From: Escallonia rubra
Lineage: Eukaryota > Streptophyta > Magnoliopsida > Escalloniales > Escalloniaceae
Reading direction: 5' to 3'
DNA: 64,000 bases
Assembly: GCA_033065855.1 (NCBI GenBank)
Contig: JAVXUO010003001.1
Coordinates: 124,001-188,000, forward strand
A program made the position numbers and the translations under genes. This document shows, piece by piece, positions 1 to 12,600 of the stretch (position 1 is its first letter; every line of letters begins with the position of its first letter). A model generated the notes under the pieces. It was not told where the DNA came from, did not search any database, and worked only from the letters and a program-made list of their open reading frames with translations.

Positions 1-58
1 ACGGTGGTTTTCTGTTAATTTACCATGTAAATCGTGTATTGTGATTTGTGGTTTGCAG

Positions 59-2274
59 CAATTGAGAGACTGAAGGAGGAAGTAATGCACGGTAAGGAAA
101 TGGAGGCTCAGCATGTAGTGGAAGAATTGAAGGGTAATTCTGATGAAAATGGAGGGGTGAAAAGGTCAACTGACCCCAGTGACATGAAGAACTGGTTGAG
201 TTCTGCTAAGCTCTGGAGCACAAATCTTCAGCATGACTTTCATGATGATAGTATCAAAGAACAAAACTTCATCTCAGCGATCGAATCGGTAAGGGCCTTA
301 TCAAAATCGTCGAAATATTTTTAACGTGAAGCGAGACAAGTGATAGTTCTTGTCGGATCATAATCATCTAAATCGAAGGCCGCCTTCCCTCCCCCGATCG
401 GAATTTTTCTCCAATTTCCTAAAATTATGCGTATATGCCAAAAATATTTCTATGTAGTCATAAATAACTTATCTACAATAATTTAGATTTTTTTGTAAGT
501 GCACAATTGTTACTCATTAACAAAAAGATAGAAGAGCTTACAGAATTGTGGATTCTAATGTTATACTGGTGATGGCAGAGGGAGAAAGAAGACGCTGGCT
601 CTTATGAAGACAACCCACCGCAGATTAAATCCAGGAAGGATGGAGGTGCGTTTATGGAGAAACAATCTGGAGTTGATAGGGTCGAAAGGAAGGAGATTGT
701 AGCAAATTGTGGTCTGTCTCTATCGCTTCCGGCAGTGGGAGTGGCTTCGAGTTCAAAAGACAATGGTAGCAGTGGAGTACAGAGCCAGCCGCAGCCAGCT
801 CAGAAAAAACACAGGCGGTGCTGGTCGCCGGAGTTACACCGGAGATTTGTCAATTCACTTCAACACCTTGGAGGACCACAGGGTAATTTTCATCCTATCT
901 TCTTCTTTTTATCTTTTTTGGTTGGTACGAGAAAAAAAGTTATATTTAACGATAATATGCTATTCCATAACCTTATTTGTTGTTAAAAAGTTATCAATAA
1001 TGACTGAAACGCTTTTTAATGACAAAAATAGAGATCAAAAAGCGTTTATGGGGTGAAATTAATATCTAGTTGTCTACCTATAGCTTAATCCATTATGAAA
1101 AACGATAATAACACTTTACTTTTTGTCGCATATTTACGTTTTCTGCTGCAGGGTATTTTTTGGGCAATTTCATGCCTTTTGGTACCACTACTTAGATCTT
1201 TAGTGACAAAAATAAAGTCAAGCCGTAAAAAATGGGATGCCACCCAGCCTCAATTGCTTTTTGTTTCATACTATTTCTCTTCATGTAAATTTCTTTAATT
1301 CTGCATTATCCTTGGATAAATAGCATGAAAAGTCCTGATATTGGTTGCCAGAAAGCACACGAATCCTCAAAAGTTAGGTGTGGTGGTACTTTTCTGAGAA
1401 TGCTTTGCTTAAAGCCAACTTGGTATTGACTAACGACAAGAAATGTCAAGATTTCTTGTGCAATTAATGGTGTCTTCTTTTAGAGATAAACCAAGTTGTC
1501 ACAAGTAACTTACCAAGAGAAAATCAACCACCAGTAACTAGCATGAAGTTTACGTAGAACGACTTTCTTTCTGTCAAAAGGTTCATGGTTACCGAGTTAT
1601 CTTCTACTTAAAAAGCTTAAGTTAGTAGAGAATGAACTCGATGATGTATATCTTTGACAACGGTGTTTATGCGAAGGCTAGAATCACTATATTTTTTCAT
1701 TTGGTCATGAAAAGAGACTGAAGTTTCTGTTTTCTATGTTGACTAATTTGCAGTGGCCACACCAAAGCAGATTAGAGAACTCATGCAAGTGGATGACCTT
1801 ACCAATGATGAAGTAAAAAGCCATTTGCAGGTAGATTTTTTAGCTCAAATATCCCTCTAACAATTTCGTTTATTCTTTTCTCTAATTTAGCATAACGTTA
1901 TTTGGGTCTGTATACATGTGAAGAGACTTTACGAGCTAGATTATAACTAGAGTGAACAATGATATTGAGTTTTTTGATCCATTAGTCTAGTTCAAATAGT
2001 AGAGCCTATTTTGATGATTCAAATGGTTGTATGACTGCAGAAATATAGAATTCATACAAGAAAACTTCCAACCTCTTCAGCTCCCCCATCAAGTTGCCTA
2101 AGGCTGGGTCGAGACTCTGGCTCTCCGGAAGGACCCCTTTACTTGCCTGGTTCTGTTAAAGGGTTATGCTCCTTGAATACTTGTAGCAACAGCATGGAAG
2201 ATGATGGAGATGACAAGTCAGAAAGCCATGGCTGGAGGGGTTGGCTGCGGAAGCCGGTTCAGCACCGCGTGTAG
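59..2274 (+). CDS. HHO5: HHO5/UIF1-like GARP (MYB-related) transcription factor, 3' part
   Basis: The 5' end lies outside the window. Four coding exons join in frame: 59-288, 579-882, 1754-1830 and 2041-2274 (TAG). The first visible residues (AIERLKEE) belong to the N-terminal helical region typical of the HRS1/HHO (NIGT1) clade. Next come an acidic linker, a GLSLSL stretch matching the LxLxL EAR repression motif (about 711-730), and the single GARP domain. That domain starts at [15 protein letters not shown], continues LGGPQ, and is completed across introns by [10 protein letters not shown] and [16 protein letters not shown]. Family knowledge: HHO proteins are nuclear DNA-binding repressors, several of them in nitrate and phosphate signalling; the Arabidopsis HHO5 product is known as an ULT1-interacting factor. 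The C-terminus is short and basic ([10 protein letters not shown]). The HHO5 assignment rests mainly on the Misato gene next door, so another HHO paralogue is possible. No frameshift is visible. Confidence 0.88.
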
Positions 2275-3517
2275 GCTGGCGGAGCCACCCTGAATTTTGC
2301 AGGCACAGATATCCAGTAGCAATAATCTGAGTGTCAAGTTAACAAACAAACAATTACTACCCGCATACAGACTAAGAGAGAGGCCTTAAAAGTTTTCAGC
2401 TTTTCTTTTTCTGAGACATAACCATAGAGAGAGAGGCAACTACATTCCCTGAATCTTCATGCGTTGACGGGATTTGGAAAATATTTAACATCTTTATTGA
2501 ATGTTTTTCTGGTTACTTATTAAATGTTTTTCTTATTTACTGCAGAGTATATTCTTCTCTGACCAGGTATCCTCAACCCAAAGCTTCTTGAACAAGGTGT
2601 TTTTGAGTACTGAGTTGTCAAATTATGGGCACAAGCCCATACATTTTGAAGTATACATATTGCTTTCTCCCTAAATGGACTGTCCCTCGTAGTCAGTTTA
2701 CTGTTAAACTGGTGCTGTCAATAAAACCAAAGGGGATAGTCGGATCACAAGGATTAACGAGCGTAATTCTACAAAACGAAGATGGTCCCTAGTATTGTTG
2801 ACCCGCGGATTTTTCTTTATATCATTTTATGCCAATGTATTTTTATCGTCTCAGCTCACTAGTAATAATTAACTATATTTAGTTACGATTAGTATATCGC
2901 TATACAAGCGTAAGTAGCTGCGATGCTACATGCAGGGTAACCGCAAACATTTTTCTTTTTTCAAAATCTATCTTACATAAATGGAATTGAGGAGTGAAGT
3001 TTCTTAAGTTACAGAAATGAGGTTATCTTATAAAACTTTTGTACTACGTGACTCTAAATTAGTTTATTTTTTCTTTTAACTTTATGAGAATTTTAAGTTT
3101 AGTAACGAATAAAGTTAACTTTACCGTTTGATGTTGATAGAACCTCAGATCTTGTAGGGCCCAAGAAAATTGAACAAAAAAAAAGAAATTAAATAGATGA
3201 ACGTAGAAAGGGAATGTTCTCACACCACAATATACTTTTTAACATTCTCAGTCATCGATAAAGATTTACATTCGTCATTAATGAATTTTTAGCGACAAAA
3301 CAAATTTACGGAATACCATATCGGTTGTGGGAATAGACTCTAGCCTGGCTTAATCTTGCATAGCAACGCCAAAATTTGGGCCCAATTAATAAGTAGTGCG
3401 ACCTGCGCCGAACACCACCGAATAAACCTTCTGTCTCCGCGCGAAGCCTCTAAAGTAAACCCTCTTTTTCCCACCTCCACCGTCGTCCGGCGTCGAACCA
3501 CCGTAGCCCGCCGTGCC
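2275..3517. other. HHO5-Misato spacer: 3' UTR and promoter region
   Basis: About 1.2 kb between two genes on the same strand. The first few hundred bases are presumably 3' UTR of the HHO gene, though I see no unique poly(A) signal. The last part (about 3360-3517) is more GC-rich and probably holds the first, non-coding exon of the Misato gene. A TTTTTAGCGACAAAA motif near 3285-3300 matches a signature seen in transposon relics elsewhere in the window. No reading frame here looks like a gene. Confidence 0.5.
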
Positions 3518-3603
3518 GTAAGCCACCAAATAACTAGGCGTAGTCTTTAATTTTGTTTGCACATTCATGTAGTGCTGTTTACTGAGAACCTATCTTATTG
3601 CAG
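3518..3603 (+). other. Probable 5' UTR intron of the Misato gene
   Basis: GCC|GTAAGC at 3518 and TATTGCAG ending at 3603 would bound an 86-bp intron just before the ATG at 3613. A non-coding first exon upstream would be about 3400-3517. This is inferred from splice-site quality only; the coding sequence does not depend on it. Confidence 0.45.
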
Positions 3604-3612
3604 GAAAGAAGT

Positions 3613-6600
3613 ATGAGAGAAATAGTGACTCTTCAAGTGGGAACTTACGCCAACTTCATTGGTTCTCACTTCTGGAACTTCCAGGTACTGCTCTACACTA
3701 TTTTTGGCTTATGATCTTACTGTCGTTTTGGTTGCAATTTCTTTGTCTTGACCTATCTGTTATCTCGCTGTTTGAAGGATGAACTGCTTGGCTTGGCCGA
3801 GGATCCACAGGCTAATCCAGCCTTCAAGAATCATAATCTTGACATGGACGTGCTATACCGCGCTGGTGAAACGCCTCCGGTTGGCTCCTAGGACAGATTT
3901 AGTACTTAGAAATCTTGACTTCACTCTTTGTTTCTCACATAGCTTGACTTGCTGAAAGATTCTTATTCAATCTATTATTCCTATTTGAGTTGAATTGGAT
4001 GTTTACATGGTACCAGATATATTATAGCATTTTGTAAAAAGTCAAAGTGAAGATTCAATGGGGATGGAGGTAGTAAAAAAATGAGATTATAGTTATTCTA
4101 TTGGTGTGTAAACCTTTAACAAGGACGTGAATTCACTTACATTGGGACTGGTTGTACATATCCATATGTCTCCTCCTTATTCCCTAAATAAAGCACCAAC
4201 AACTTCTTCAGCTCCAGTTGTAAGAAAGTTTCAATTGATAGATAACAACTAATTTAAGTTACTTGGCGGTTTCCTTTAGTGCAATCTTTTGAGTGTTAGT
4301 AGCTAAATTTAGGATTGTCTAGGGGCCCAAGTCGTGTAATTAGAAACACCTGGCGCTGAGGTGTGAGAAAAACGAATTTATATCTGGGTAGGACACTCAG
4401 TGTGAAGATTGCAGTTTTAGTCTTGTAGTGGCTCACTTGTCCCAGCAGAATGCATAGGAAGTCAAGAGCTTCCCACAAGAAGCTATCTTCTAAGACGTTA
4501 GTGTTGTACTTCAACTAAAAGATATGGAGCCTAGGGCCTTTGTACGAATTTACGTTTTAGGGAAGCAAAATCTTTTTTACAGCAGAATATGCGTATCCTG
4601 ACTAGTGGTGTACATTTGGTGATATGCAAAGTGAAATGGATGATTTATGTGATGTTGTGAGTAATTATTGAACTGGAGGGAACTTGGTTAATGTTTATTT
4701 CTTTCTGTTTCTTTTGTTATTTACCAGATATGATCTCCCAATTAAGTCTGTGAATTCTATTTCATTGTTTATTTCAACATATTTTCTGGAAGTGTTTGCA
4801 CTCCTGTACTTATCAAAGGCTCAAGAACACCAGGGCACCAAAGGTTTCCTGGAGCCTAGGCTCGGAAAAACATCAGCCTGAGCGAGGAGTCTACGCTCGG
4901 CATGAGCCTGATAGAACCACAAGGCATGTTGCATTGATAATGTGCATCGCTATATTGACGGTGCAAATGTGCAAGGATGGAGTGATGCATGGTGCATAGC
5001 AACAACTGATATCACGCATTATCCCAAGTTTCCTTGTTTTCTTCTTTATGATAATTTTATGTTCAAACTGAAGAACATCAAAAATTTCGAATTTTCATAA
5101 TCAATATTCAATACTAGGATGCAGTTCTATATATGTTTGTCTGTTCAGTCCTTTTTATGTGAATAAGTTTGCATAGTGTTTTTTGAGCAAGTGACATGAC
5201 CTTCATCGACCGTGCTAGCTCCATGTGATATGATGTCTGCAGCAACTTGATGACTTTCTTCAATAACTTACTAAATTGTGATTTTTTCAAGACATAGTTA
5301 GCTTCTTTCTTATATGCTAGTATTGTGCAGGGCATTCTTACATATACCCCTCGTTTGGTATCAGTTGATATTCAAGGTACTTGTCCAAAGTATATTATAT
5401 TCTCAAAGTTCATTATATTGACCGAGTGATAGAAAATGAAATGTATCAAGTCATTTAGTATTCTGTTGTATAGTTAACGTGTCAATGCCGTTGGAATAAT
5501 AGTTCTAACTGGGGTGAGGGTCTCTTGTTTTGCTTCTTATGTTGTTAAAGTTACGAGTATAGGTGTAGTAAGATGAAAAATGTTTTTCACATATTGATTA
5601 ACTGATATCAGTGCTATGTTACTATTTTCAAAAGCATTGTATGAATTTCCTCCACAATAGACCATTTATTTTCCACTGCTACCAAGTACGACAGTACCCT
5701 GGTGGAGAGAGTCGTCGGTTGCAACCTTCTCGGAAATTACCTTTTTAGTGCTGATTTGTCAACAAGATTTTTGTTTTTGCTTTTCGTTTTTGTTTGGAGA
5801 GGAAGATCCTGTTTGTTCTTTTTTTGTCCTTTGGGGAAGTCTAGATGGGTTGCTGTAACACCTAATTCCACATAGGATATGTCAGAGTGTGGAATTAGCA
5901 TTAAAAGACCCTGCCAAGGAACTAAGAGTACCTTCTTGGCATCGCACCTTGCTCCAACCTGAGCGATGCAACAAGAAGTTTGGATGCTTCATGCCCTGTG
6001 ATAGGATCGTGATTCTGGGTCATTGCAGTTGAGGGCCAAAAGACCCTGCCAAGGAACTAAGAGTACCTTTTTGGCATGACACCTTGCTCCAACCTGAGCT
6101 ATGCAACAAGTTTGCGTGCTTCATGCCCTGTGGTAGGGCCGTGATTCTGGGTAATTGCAGTTGTGCCCCCTTGGCACTCTCTTAGTGGAGTCAGTTTAGA
6201 TATCAAAAAGCAAGTATTGTGCCTCTGAAAGTTAACTTGTTAAAATTTTATGATCATCCAGGATTGCTTGGATCCATGAGTTCACGTGGTACATTGTATA
6301 GGAACATTTCATCTGGGCCATCAGATGTTGTGACATGGTGAGACTTTGATGTTGAATATTTTTTATGTATGAAATTTTTTGTTTTACTTCTTTTAGACAT
6401 GAATATTGTGCTATTTTTTAGCTGTTTTATAGAATTGATGATTTCACATACAATATCTGCATAAGCTCATCACTTTGTTTAAGGTGACATTGTAAAAATT
6501 TTGCTATCTGACTTGATAATGGAAAGTGTCTGCATATCCTTGATATGCGTATAGACCGCATTTCATTTGGTTGAGCAATGTAGTCCGGGTTGTGCTCGTA

Positions 6601-9600
6601 TCCGCATCTACGCACCCTCTAACCAAATCATTCATGTATTTTCTTATTAACCCCTCACATCATTCTTTTGCCTGCTCTACGCCCACCCCCCAAATCTCCT
6701 GACTCGTCATTAAACCTCAAGGACTACGTGGTCAAGAACGTCAATTCTGTTACAAATGCCTTAAGACACCTCCCTGTCACTCCAAGTTCTTTCTTGCCGG
6801 TGGCAAGCAGGTACCTGTGATGCTCTGCATAACTGCGTGCCAGCGGGTCTGCCTAACAACGGTGACTCCAATTGTTTGCGCCTTGGAGATGATTGACACC
6901 ATGTTGGTGTTTCACAAAAACATCCCATGCCTGGAAAATGACGACCGCGAACGCAAAAACCCCCAAAGCACGGGACTAAAGTGATGCGGTTCATCTTCAG
7001 GCGCTTTGTGAGCTTTCAAGCATTACTGCTCCTGGAGCCACCATTTACCGACGTTGATGCTTCTTTTTTAAAGTTTCAGAAATCCGGTTTATTGGTAACT
7101 GCTAGTCTTCATATAAAGCAGGAAATAAATGTGTAACAAACGGAGATTGCACTAAAAGTTGTCGCCAAGTTGGTGGAAGCGTTGGTGCTTCATATATGCA
7201 CACATATCCAGAGCTCACAAGGCGCTCCATTCGCAAGCTCTTCTAACTCTGCCTCTCCCAAAATCGCTCCACAAATACGGCACCCATGGTATAAAATGGC
7301 CATCCTTCCAAAATGGGAATTATCATGCCTCCAATCCTGGTGTCCACAGATCCATAGTGGAAGGAAACTGCATGAATCATACTAGTGGAGTATTCTGTAA
7401 AAGAGCACTTGCAAATAGAGAACACTTCTTTGTGTTAAGTTGGTTTACCTCTTGAGGAATCATTAGATGACGTATGTTAATAGCAGTAAGAGGGTACTCG
7501 TACTATCTGCTTTCACCTATTCAGCGGAGGAGTACAGAAAAGGAAAAAAATCGAAATCATGAAGTAAAGAGAAATGCGGAGAACACTTCTTTGTGTTAAG
7601 TTGGTTTACCTCTTGAGGAATCATTAGATGACGTATGTTAATAGCAGTAAGAGGGTACTCGTACTATCTGCTTTCACCTATTCATTAGATGACGTATGTT
7701 AATCGCAGTAAGAGGGTACTCGTACTATCTGCTTTCACCTATTCAGCGGAGGAGTACAGAAAAGGAAAAAAATCGAAATCATGAAGTAAAGAGAAATGCG
7801 GAGAACTTGTTTGTCAGATGCTATTGTGATTCTATTGACATATTTTACGGATTGGACCGATTGGTGAGATATAATATAGTGGATTTCTGTATTGCCAACT
7901 GCATTATCCTCTCGCATAATCTTATCCTATGAGAAGAAGAACTTACCTTTTTTTAGTATACACTATACACGAACATTATTGTCGATTCTATGTGAAAAGT
8001 AAACTGCAAAATTCTATATGCTTTCTTTATGAAGAAAAGACAAGGCAAATTTGGTTTAGTAAACACCTTTTCAATTGTTTTTCCATCCTTGACAATTATA
8101 ATGTCCACATTATTTTACACTTCTGGTTCATCAACCAAACTCTGAACTATTTGTTGAGCTGTACTTAAGTAAAGCTCAATGTATAAGAGAATGGGCCCTA
8201 ACAATGTAAGACTTTCCGTTACATGTGACCTCATTGGTGCACGTGGAGAGTCGAATCAAATGTGCCCAACAGGGCAGAATCAACATAAGAGAGTGCTTAT
8301 TAAGGCATAAACATGTGGGAGGACCAAGTGCAAGCTTTGTGCGAGACCTTTCCAATTGAGAGCTCTGATACGCTTTAAGAGCTTAACCTGTCAGAGAATG
8401 GGCGAACATGTATATCAAGCTTAAAGTTCGGTTGCACGTGAGGGAAAAAAATCAAGGAGAGAGAAATCCTTATTGATCCTAGAAGGGGAGAGAAGTTACA
8501 TAATGGTGGGTCAAATTTAGGTTAGGGGAGTTGAACCCCAACACTTACTGGAATAAGAGCTCTGACACCAAGTTAAGTTGCCATCTGCTCTGAAATTTAA
8601 GCTGTTAGAATGAGCACAACAACGTATATTATGGCTCAATAGGCATCTCAAGCTTACTAGCTCTGCTGTTCTGTAACTAATTAAGTACCTTCTATACATG
8701 GTTGTATGACTTTCTAACTTCAAAAGTGGAGCTTTTAATTGAATTGAATGTCTTCAGACACAATGTGCAGGACTGGCAATGTTTCTACTCATGCATCTGA
8801 ACCTCGTAAGAAGAACTTGTTCCTGCAAAGTTTAGACGAGGATGAGCAGGAGAGAGTACATAATGAACCTCAGAGCAAAGTTCCAGATAAGGACATAGTT
8901 GAAAGTCTAGAAAATGATGTTCAATTCTGGACAGACTATTCAAAAGTGCATTATCATCCCCAGAGTTTATATGAATTAAATGGATTGTGTATGGGTTCTC
9001 AAGAATTTAACAACTACGGAGTTGGAAGGGATGCCTTCTCTAGGGGTCTACAAGGAGAAGAAATCAATGAGAGGCTTCGGTTTTTCATAGAAGAGTGTGA
9101 CCATATTCAGGTAAACGAACCATCACATTTCTTGGTGTTCCGACCTTCCAACTAAGATAAACATCTGGAGTATGCTTCTATCTATTGCAAGGGAACTAGT
9201 GATGTATGTTCCCCTACGTTAGGTGAAGGTACACCGTGTATGTTCATGCAAAAAAGGATATATCATCCCCATGGGAGATAACAGCTATCCAGTTTATTTG
9301 GTCTTGTATGGACATTGTAAAGGAGAAGAGAGAACAACTTTTTCGCCGATCTTTTTGCAGTATAGATATAATAGAATGGTGCCAAAGAGGGGGTTGCACC
9401 CCATGTACACATAGAGGACGGTGTACTAGCAAGCTCCAAGATGAAGCAGAAAGGAGTGCCCAAAGAAGTGAAGCTCACTTTTTGAGTGTCATGTTGCATG
9501 CTTTTTGGTAGAGCCTACACCTTCCACAGCTACAGCCAACACCGGGAGCTCTAGGCACTAGTAATGACCTAACTGCCTTTTCAGACAGAGAGATTCCCGT

Positions 9601-12600
9601 AACACCCTGACAGATTCAAGGGCAGCTCTGCAGCATAACATGAGAGTGCCCTATTTTGTGGTTTTAGCGTGTAGAACTCTAAGAAATAAACAAGGGAAAT
9701 ACAGAAAGTGGCATAAGCCTTGTTGAGACAAAAGATGATACTGGTAACTTGATACTGAGGTAGTCTGCAGCATGATGTAGATGGTCTTCTGGTCAGAATT
9801 ATTGCTATGCCTTGTGTTTCACATAGCTTTTGACTCTTTCTCCCATTTATATTTAGTTAAATTTTTGCCGTTTGGATGTTATCTTCTTCGTAGTGGTGAA
9901 AGTTGATGTCCACAATCTTCACATAAAAGCTATTTTAGGTGAATTTTCAGAGTTGCAAAATACATGTCACTTCTCTAAGTTAGTTTCCAATATCCATAGA
10001 ACTTCGTAGTGGTGAAACTCGATGCTCACAATCTTCACATAAAAGCTATCTTAGGTAGATGTTGGGAGTTCCAAATTACATGTTACTTCTATAAGTTAGT
10101 TTCCAATATGCATAGAACTTTGGTTCAAGCCGTTTTGTACATATGCCTCCTCATGGATTCTGATTTCTTAGTCCACACCTTCATTTCTTGTTACAAAATC
10201 TTTTGGCAGGGAATCCAATTTATGTTAGACAACACAGGAGGATTTTCAGGTTTAGCTGCGGAATTTCTGGAGAGTGTTGCAGATGAGTTTACAAACGTCC
10301 CCGTGTTGGTCTATGCTGTCCAGGCTCCTGAATCATACACCAATGCCAGAGGCCAGAAGCAGACAATTTCGCGTAAACTTCATGACGCAATATCCTTTTC
10401 AAGACTATCATCCCTCAGTAAATTGATTGTGCCAGTTGGTTTACCCTCAGTAAGCAGAAGTAAGCGACACTTGTTTTTTGGAAACTTGTACTAGTTTTTC
10501 GCCTTCCTTTCCTGAACTTACCATCTTGGATTCATTAGACATAGGTCATGATGGTGGTCATTTCAGCATGGTTTTTTTAGTTATTATTGTTTTTTGACTA
10601 TCTCTTTGAGTGAAACTCCTCTGTTTTTCCTTCTGGTGCTAATATGAATGTTTCACTTGTAAATATAGATGGCTTGGCTAGGTTTTATGAACACTTGTTG
10701 CATCAGAGATTTATTATCTGCTATGATTAGTCATATCTGTTGGTATGTTTTTCTTTCATACAACTTACAAAGGTTGGTGTTTCCATAATTATGAAGGTGA
10801 CGCTTCTAGAGTTTTATGTATAAAGGATGAGAAGCCTTACCACTCCAGTGCAGTTTATGCCTCTGCCATCCATTCAATTAGTCTCCCTTTCCGGATGAAG
10901 CGACTTGGGCCCACTGCGGAATCGTGCTATGGATCTGGAGCAATGGATGTCCATGAGGCCATACAAATGTTAGCAGGCCAAGCTAGGCAGAATAGGGTTG
11001 CCATTCTGGATGTTGCCATGCCAGCACCTTCTTTAAGTGGTATATATAGGTCTTGCTGTACTTAGCAGCACCTTATAACGAGTGAGTTTATCAGTTGTTA
11101 ATTCTTTGGATACAGGGAAACAGGCTCCGAAGTTTTTGCTAGGAAATTTGCAACCACTGACCCCTGAGACTGCAGAGGACATGGAGGACTCACAAGCATT
11201 AGAATCGATGAGTATCCATGGAGTTCTTGGATATGGTAATTTCATAGTTTTGCTTACTACCTGGCAATCTATTCGCTTTTGTTTTTGCATCTGAGATTCA
11301 TGTACTATGTTGAACACTGAATTCTTCCTTTGTGCAACATAAACTGTTTTAGACATTTTCCCTTTCCGGGTCTAGGAAGAATTGACTGACGACTCCTTGT
11401 GGCCATTAGTGTAGTTATATGTTATCATTGAGATACTAGTTTGGCTTGGGGCTGGGCTTACAGATTTGGGTTGTTGAACCAGGCCTTTTTGAGGAGTTAG
11501 ATGAAGATTCTCTTTGGAGGAGAGCTTTTATGGAGGAGGGTAATGGATTTGGTATAGACCTGACTCGTCGAGGAGCATAGCCTGGCAAGACTTTGTGACA
11601 TATATATATTGTGTTCTGATTCTGGCTGGTTCGTCAGCTTGGGAAGGACTTTTCCCCAAGTTGTGCAGCTTCAGGAAACATGTTAGAAGTGTAAAATTAC
11701 GTGACCCTCTCAGATGGAGGTTGACTGTGGAATGCACGACTCAGGAGGGACTTTCATGACTGGGAGCAGGAGTCTGTGCACCGGTTCATGCATACATTGG
11801 CTGAGTCGGATCTTGGCACTGTCGGAGGCCTGAGGAGAAAGGGTGACTTGAATTGTAGTTAATATATCTAATTGTCAAGAAAAAAAGAAAGAAAAGAAGA
11901 TTGCAGCAAAATGTGCAGTGCTCCTTAAGTAGGTTAGTAGCCACTGGAAAAGGCTGGGAGTACTGTTGGTGAGAAACTGGAAAGGGTTGAGTCAAAAGTA
12001 GGGTAATATATAGTTAAAATTTATTTTCCAGACTCCTAGTTTCACTCTTGTAGCAACCCATAATAGAGGAGGAAGCAGTAAAGCAATCCCTTCAGAGGAA
12101 GTGGATTAAGCTATTATGCTATAGTAGTAAGAGAGATATCTTTTCCTATGCGATTTAGTAGGGCTTCACTGGAGACCAACCCGATATCAATGAAAAAGCA
12201 AAGAAAGCCTGAATAACTCGACTTCAGCAGTCTTTCAACAAAGCAACAAAAATAACAACAGAAAAGCGAAAAGAGAGGTCTAAAAGCCCCCACTCTAATA
12301 TTCCATATAAGAGCAATACTGGCTATCTCAAGATATTCGGATTCCTGTCTGTAAAGAATCTGCCGCTAGCTCTATTAAATAAATAAGGTTGCACTTAGTC
12401 AATGAAAAGGAAAAAAAAGGGGTGGGGTAAGGCCAAAAGAAGCTTTCATAAACAATAGCCCTTTCTTTTAATTTATTGATTTCATCTGTACTATTATAAT
12501 AAGAAAGGGAAAGAGCTACTCTAAAGCCTATTCTGATAAAGTGAGGAGTGACGGATCAAATGATGGATTTCAGAATTCTAGTTAGTTTAAGGTAGGTTGT

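Noticed and set aside
8748..9155. ATG at 8748 as the start of a separate gene
   Set aside because: The frame is an internal Misato exon; the true exon begins at 8771, which joins in phase with 6337 and matches the family.
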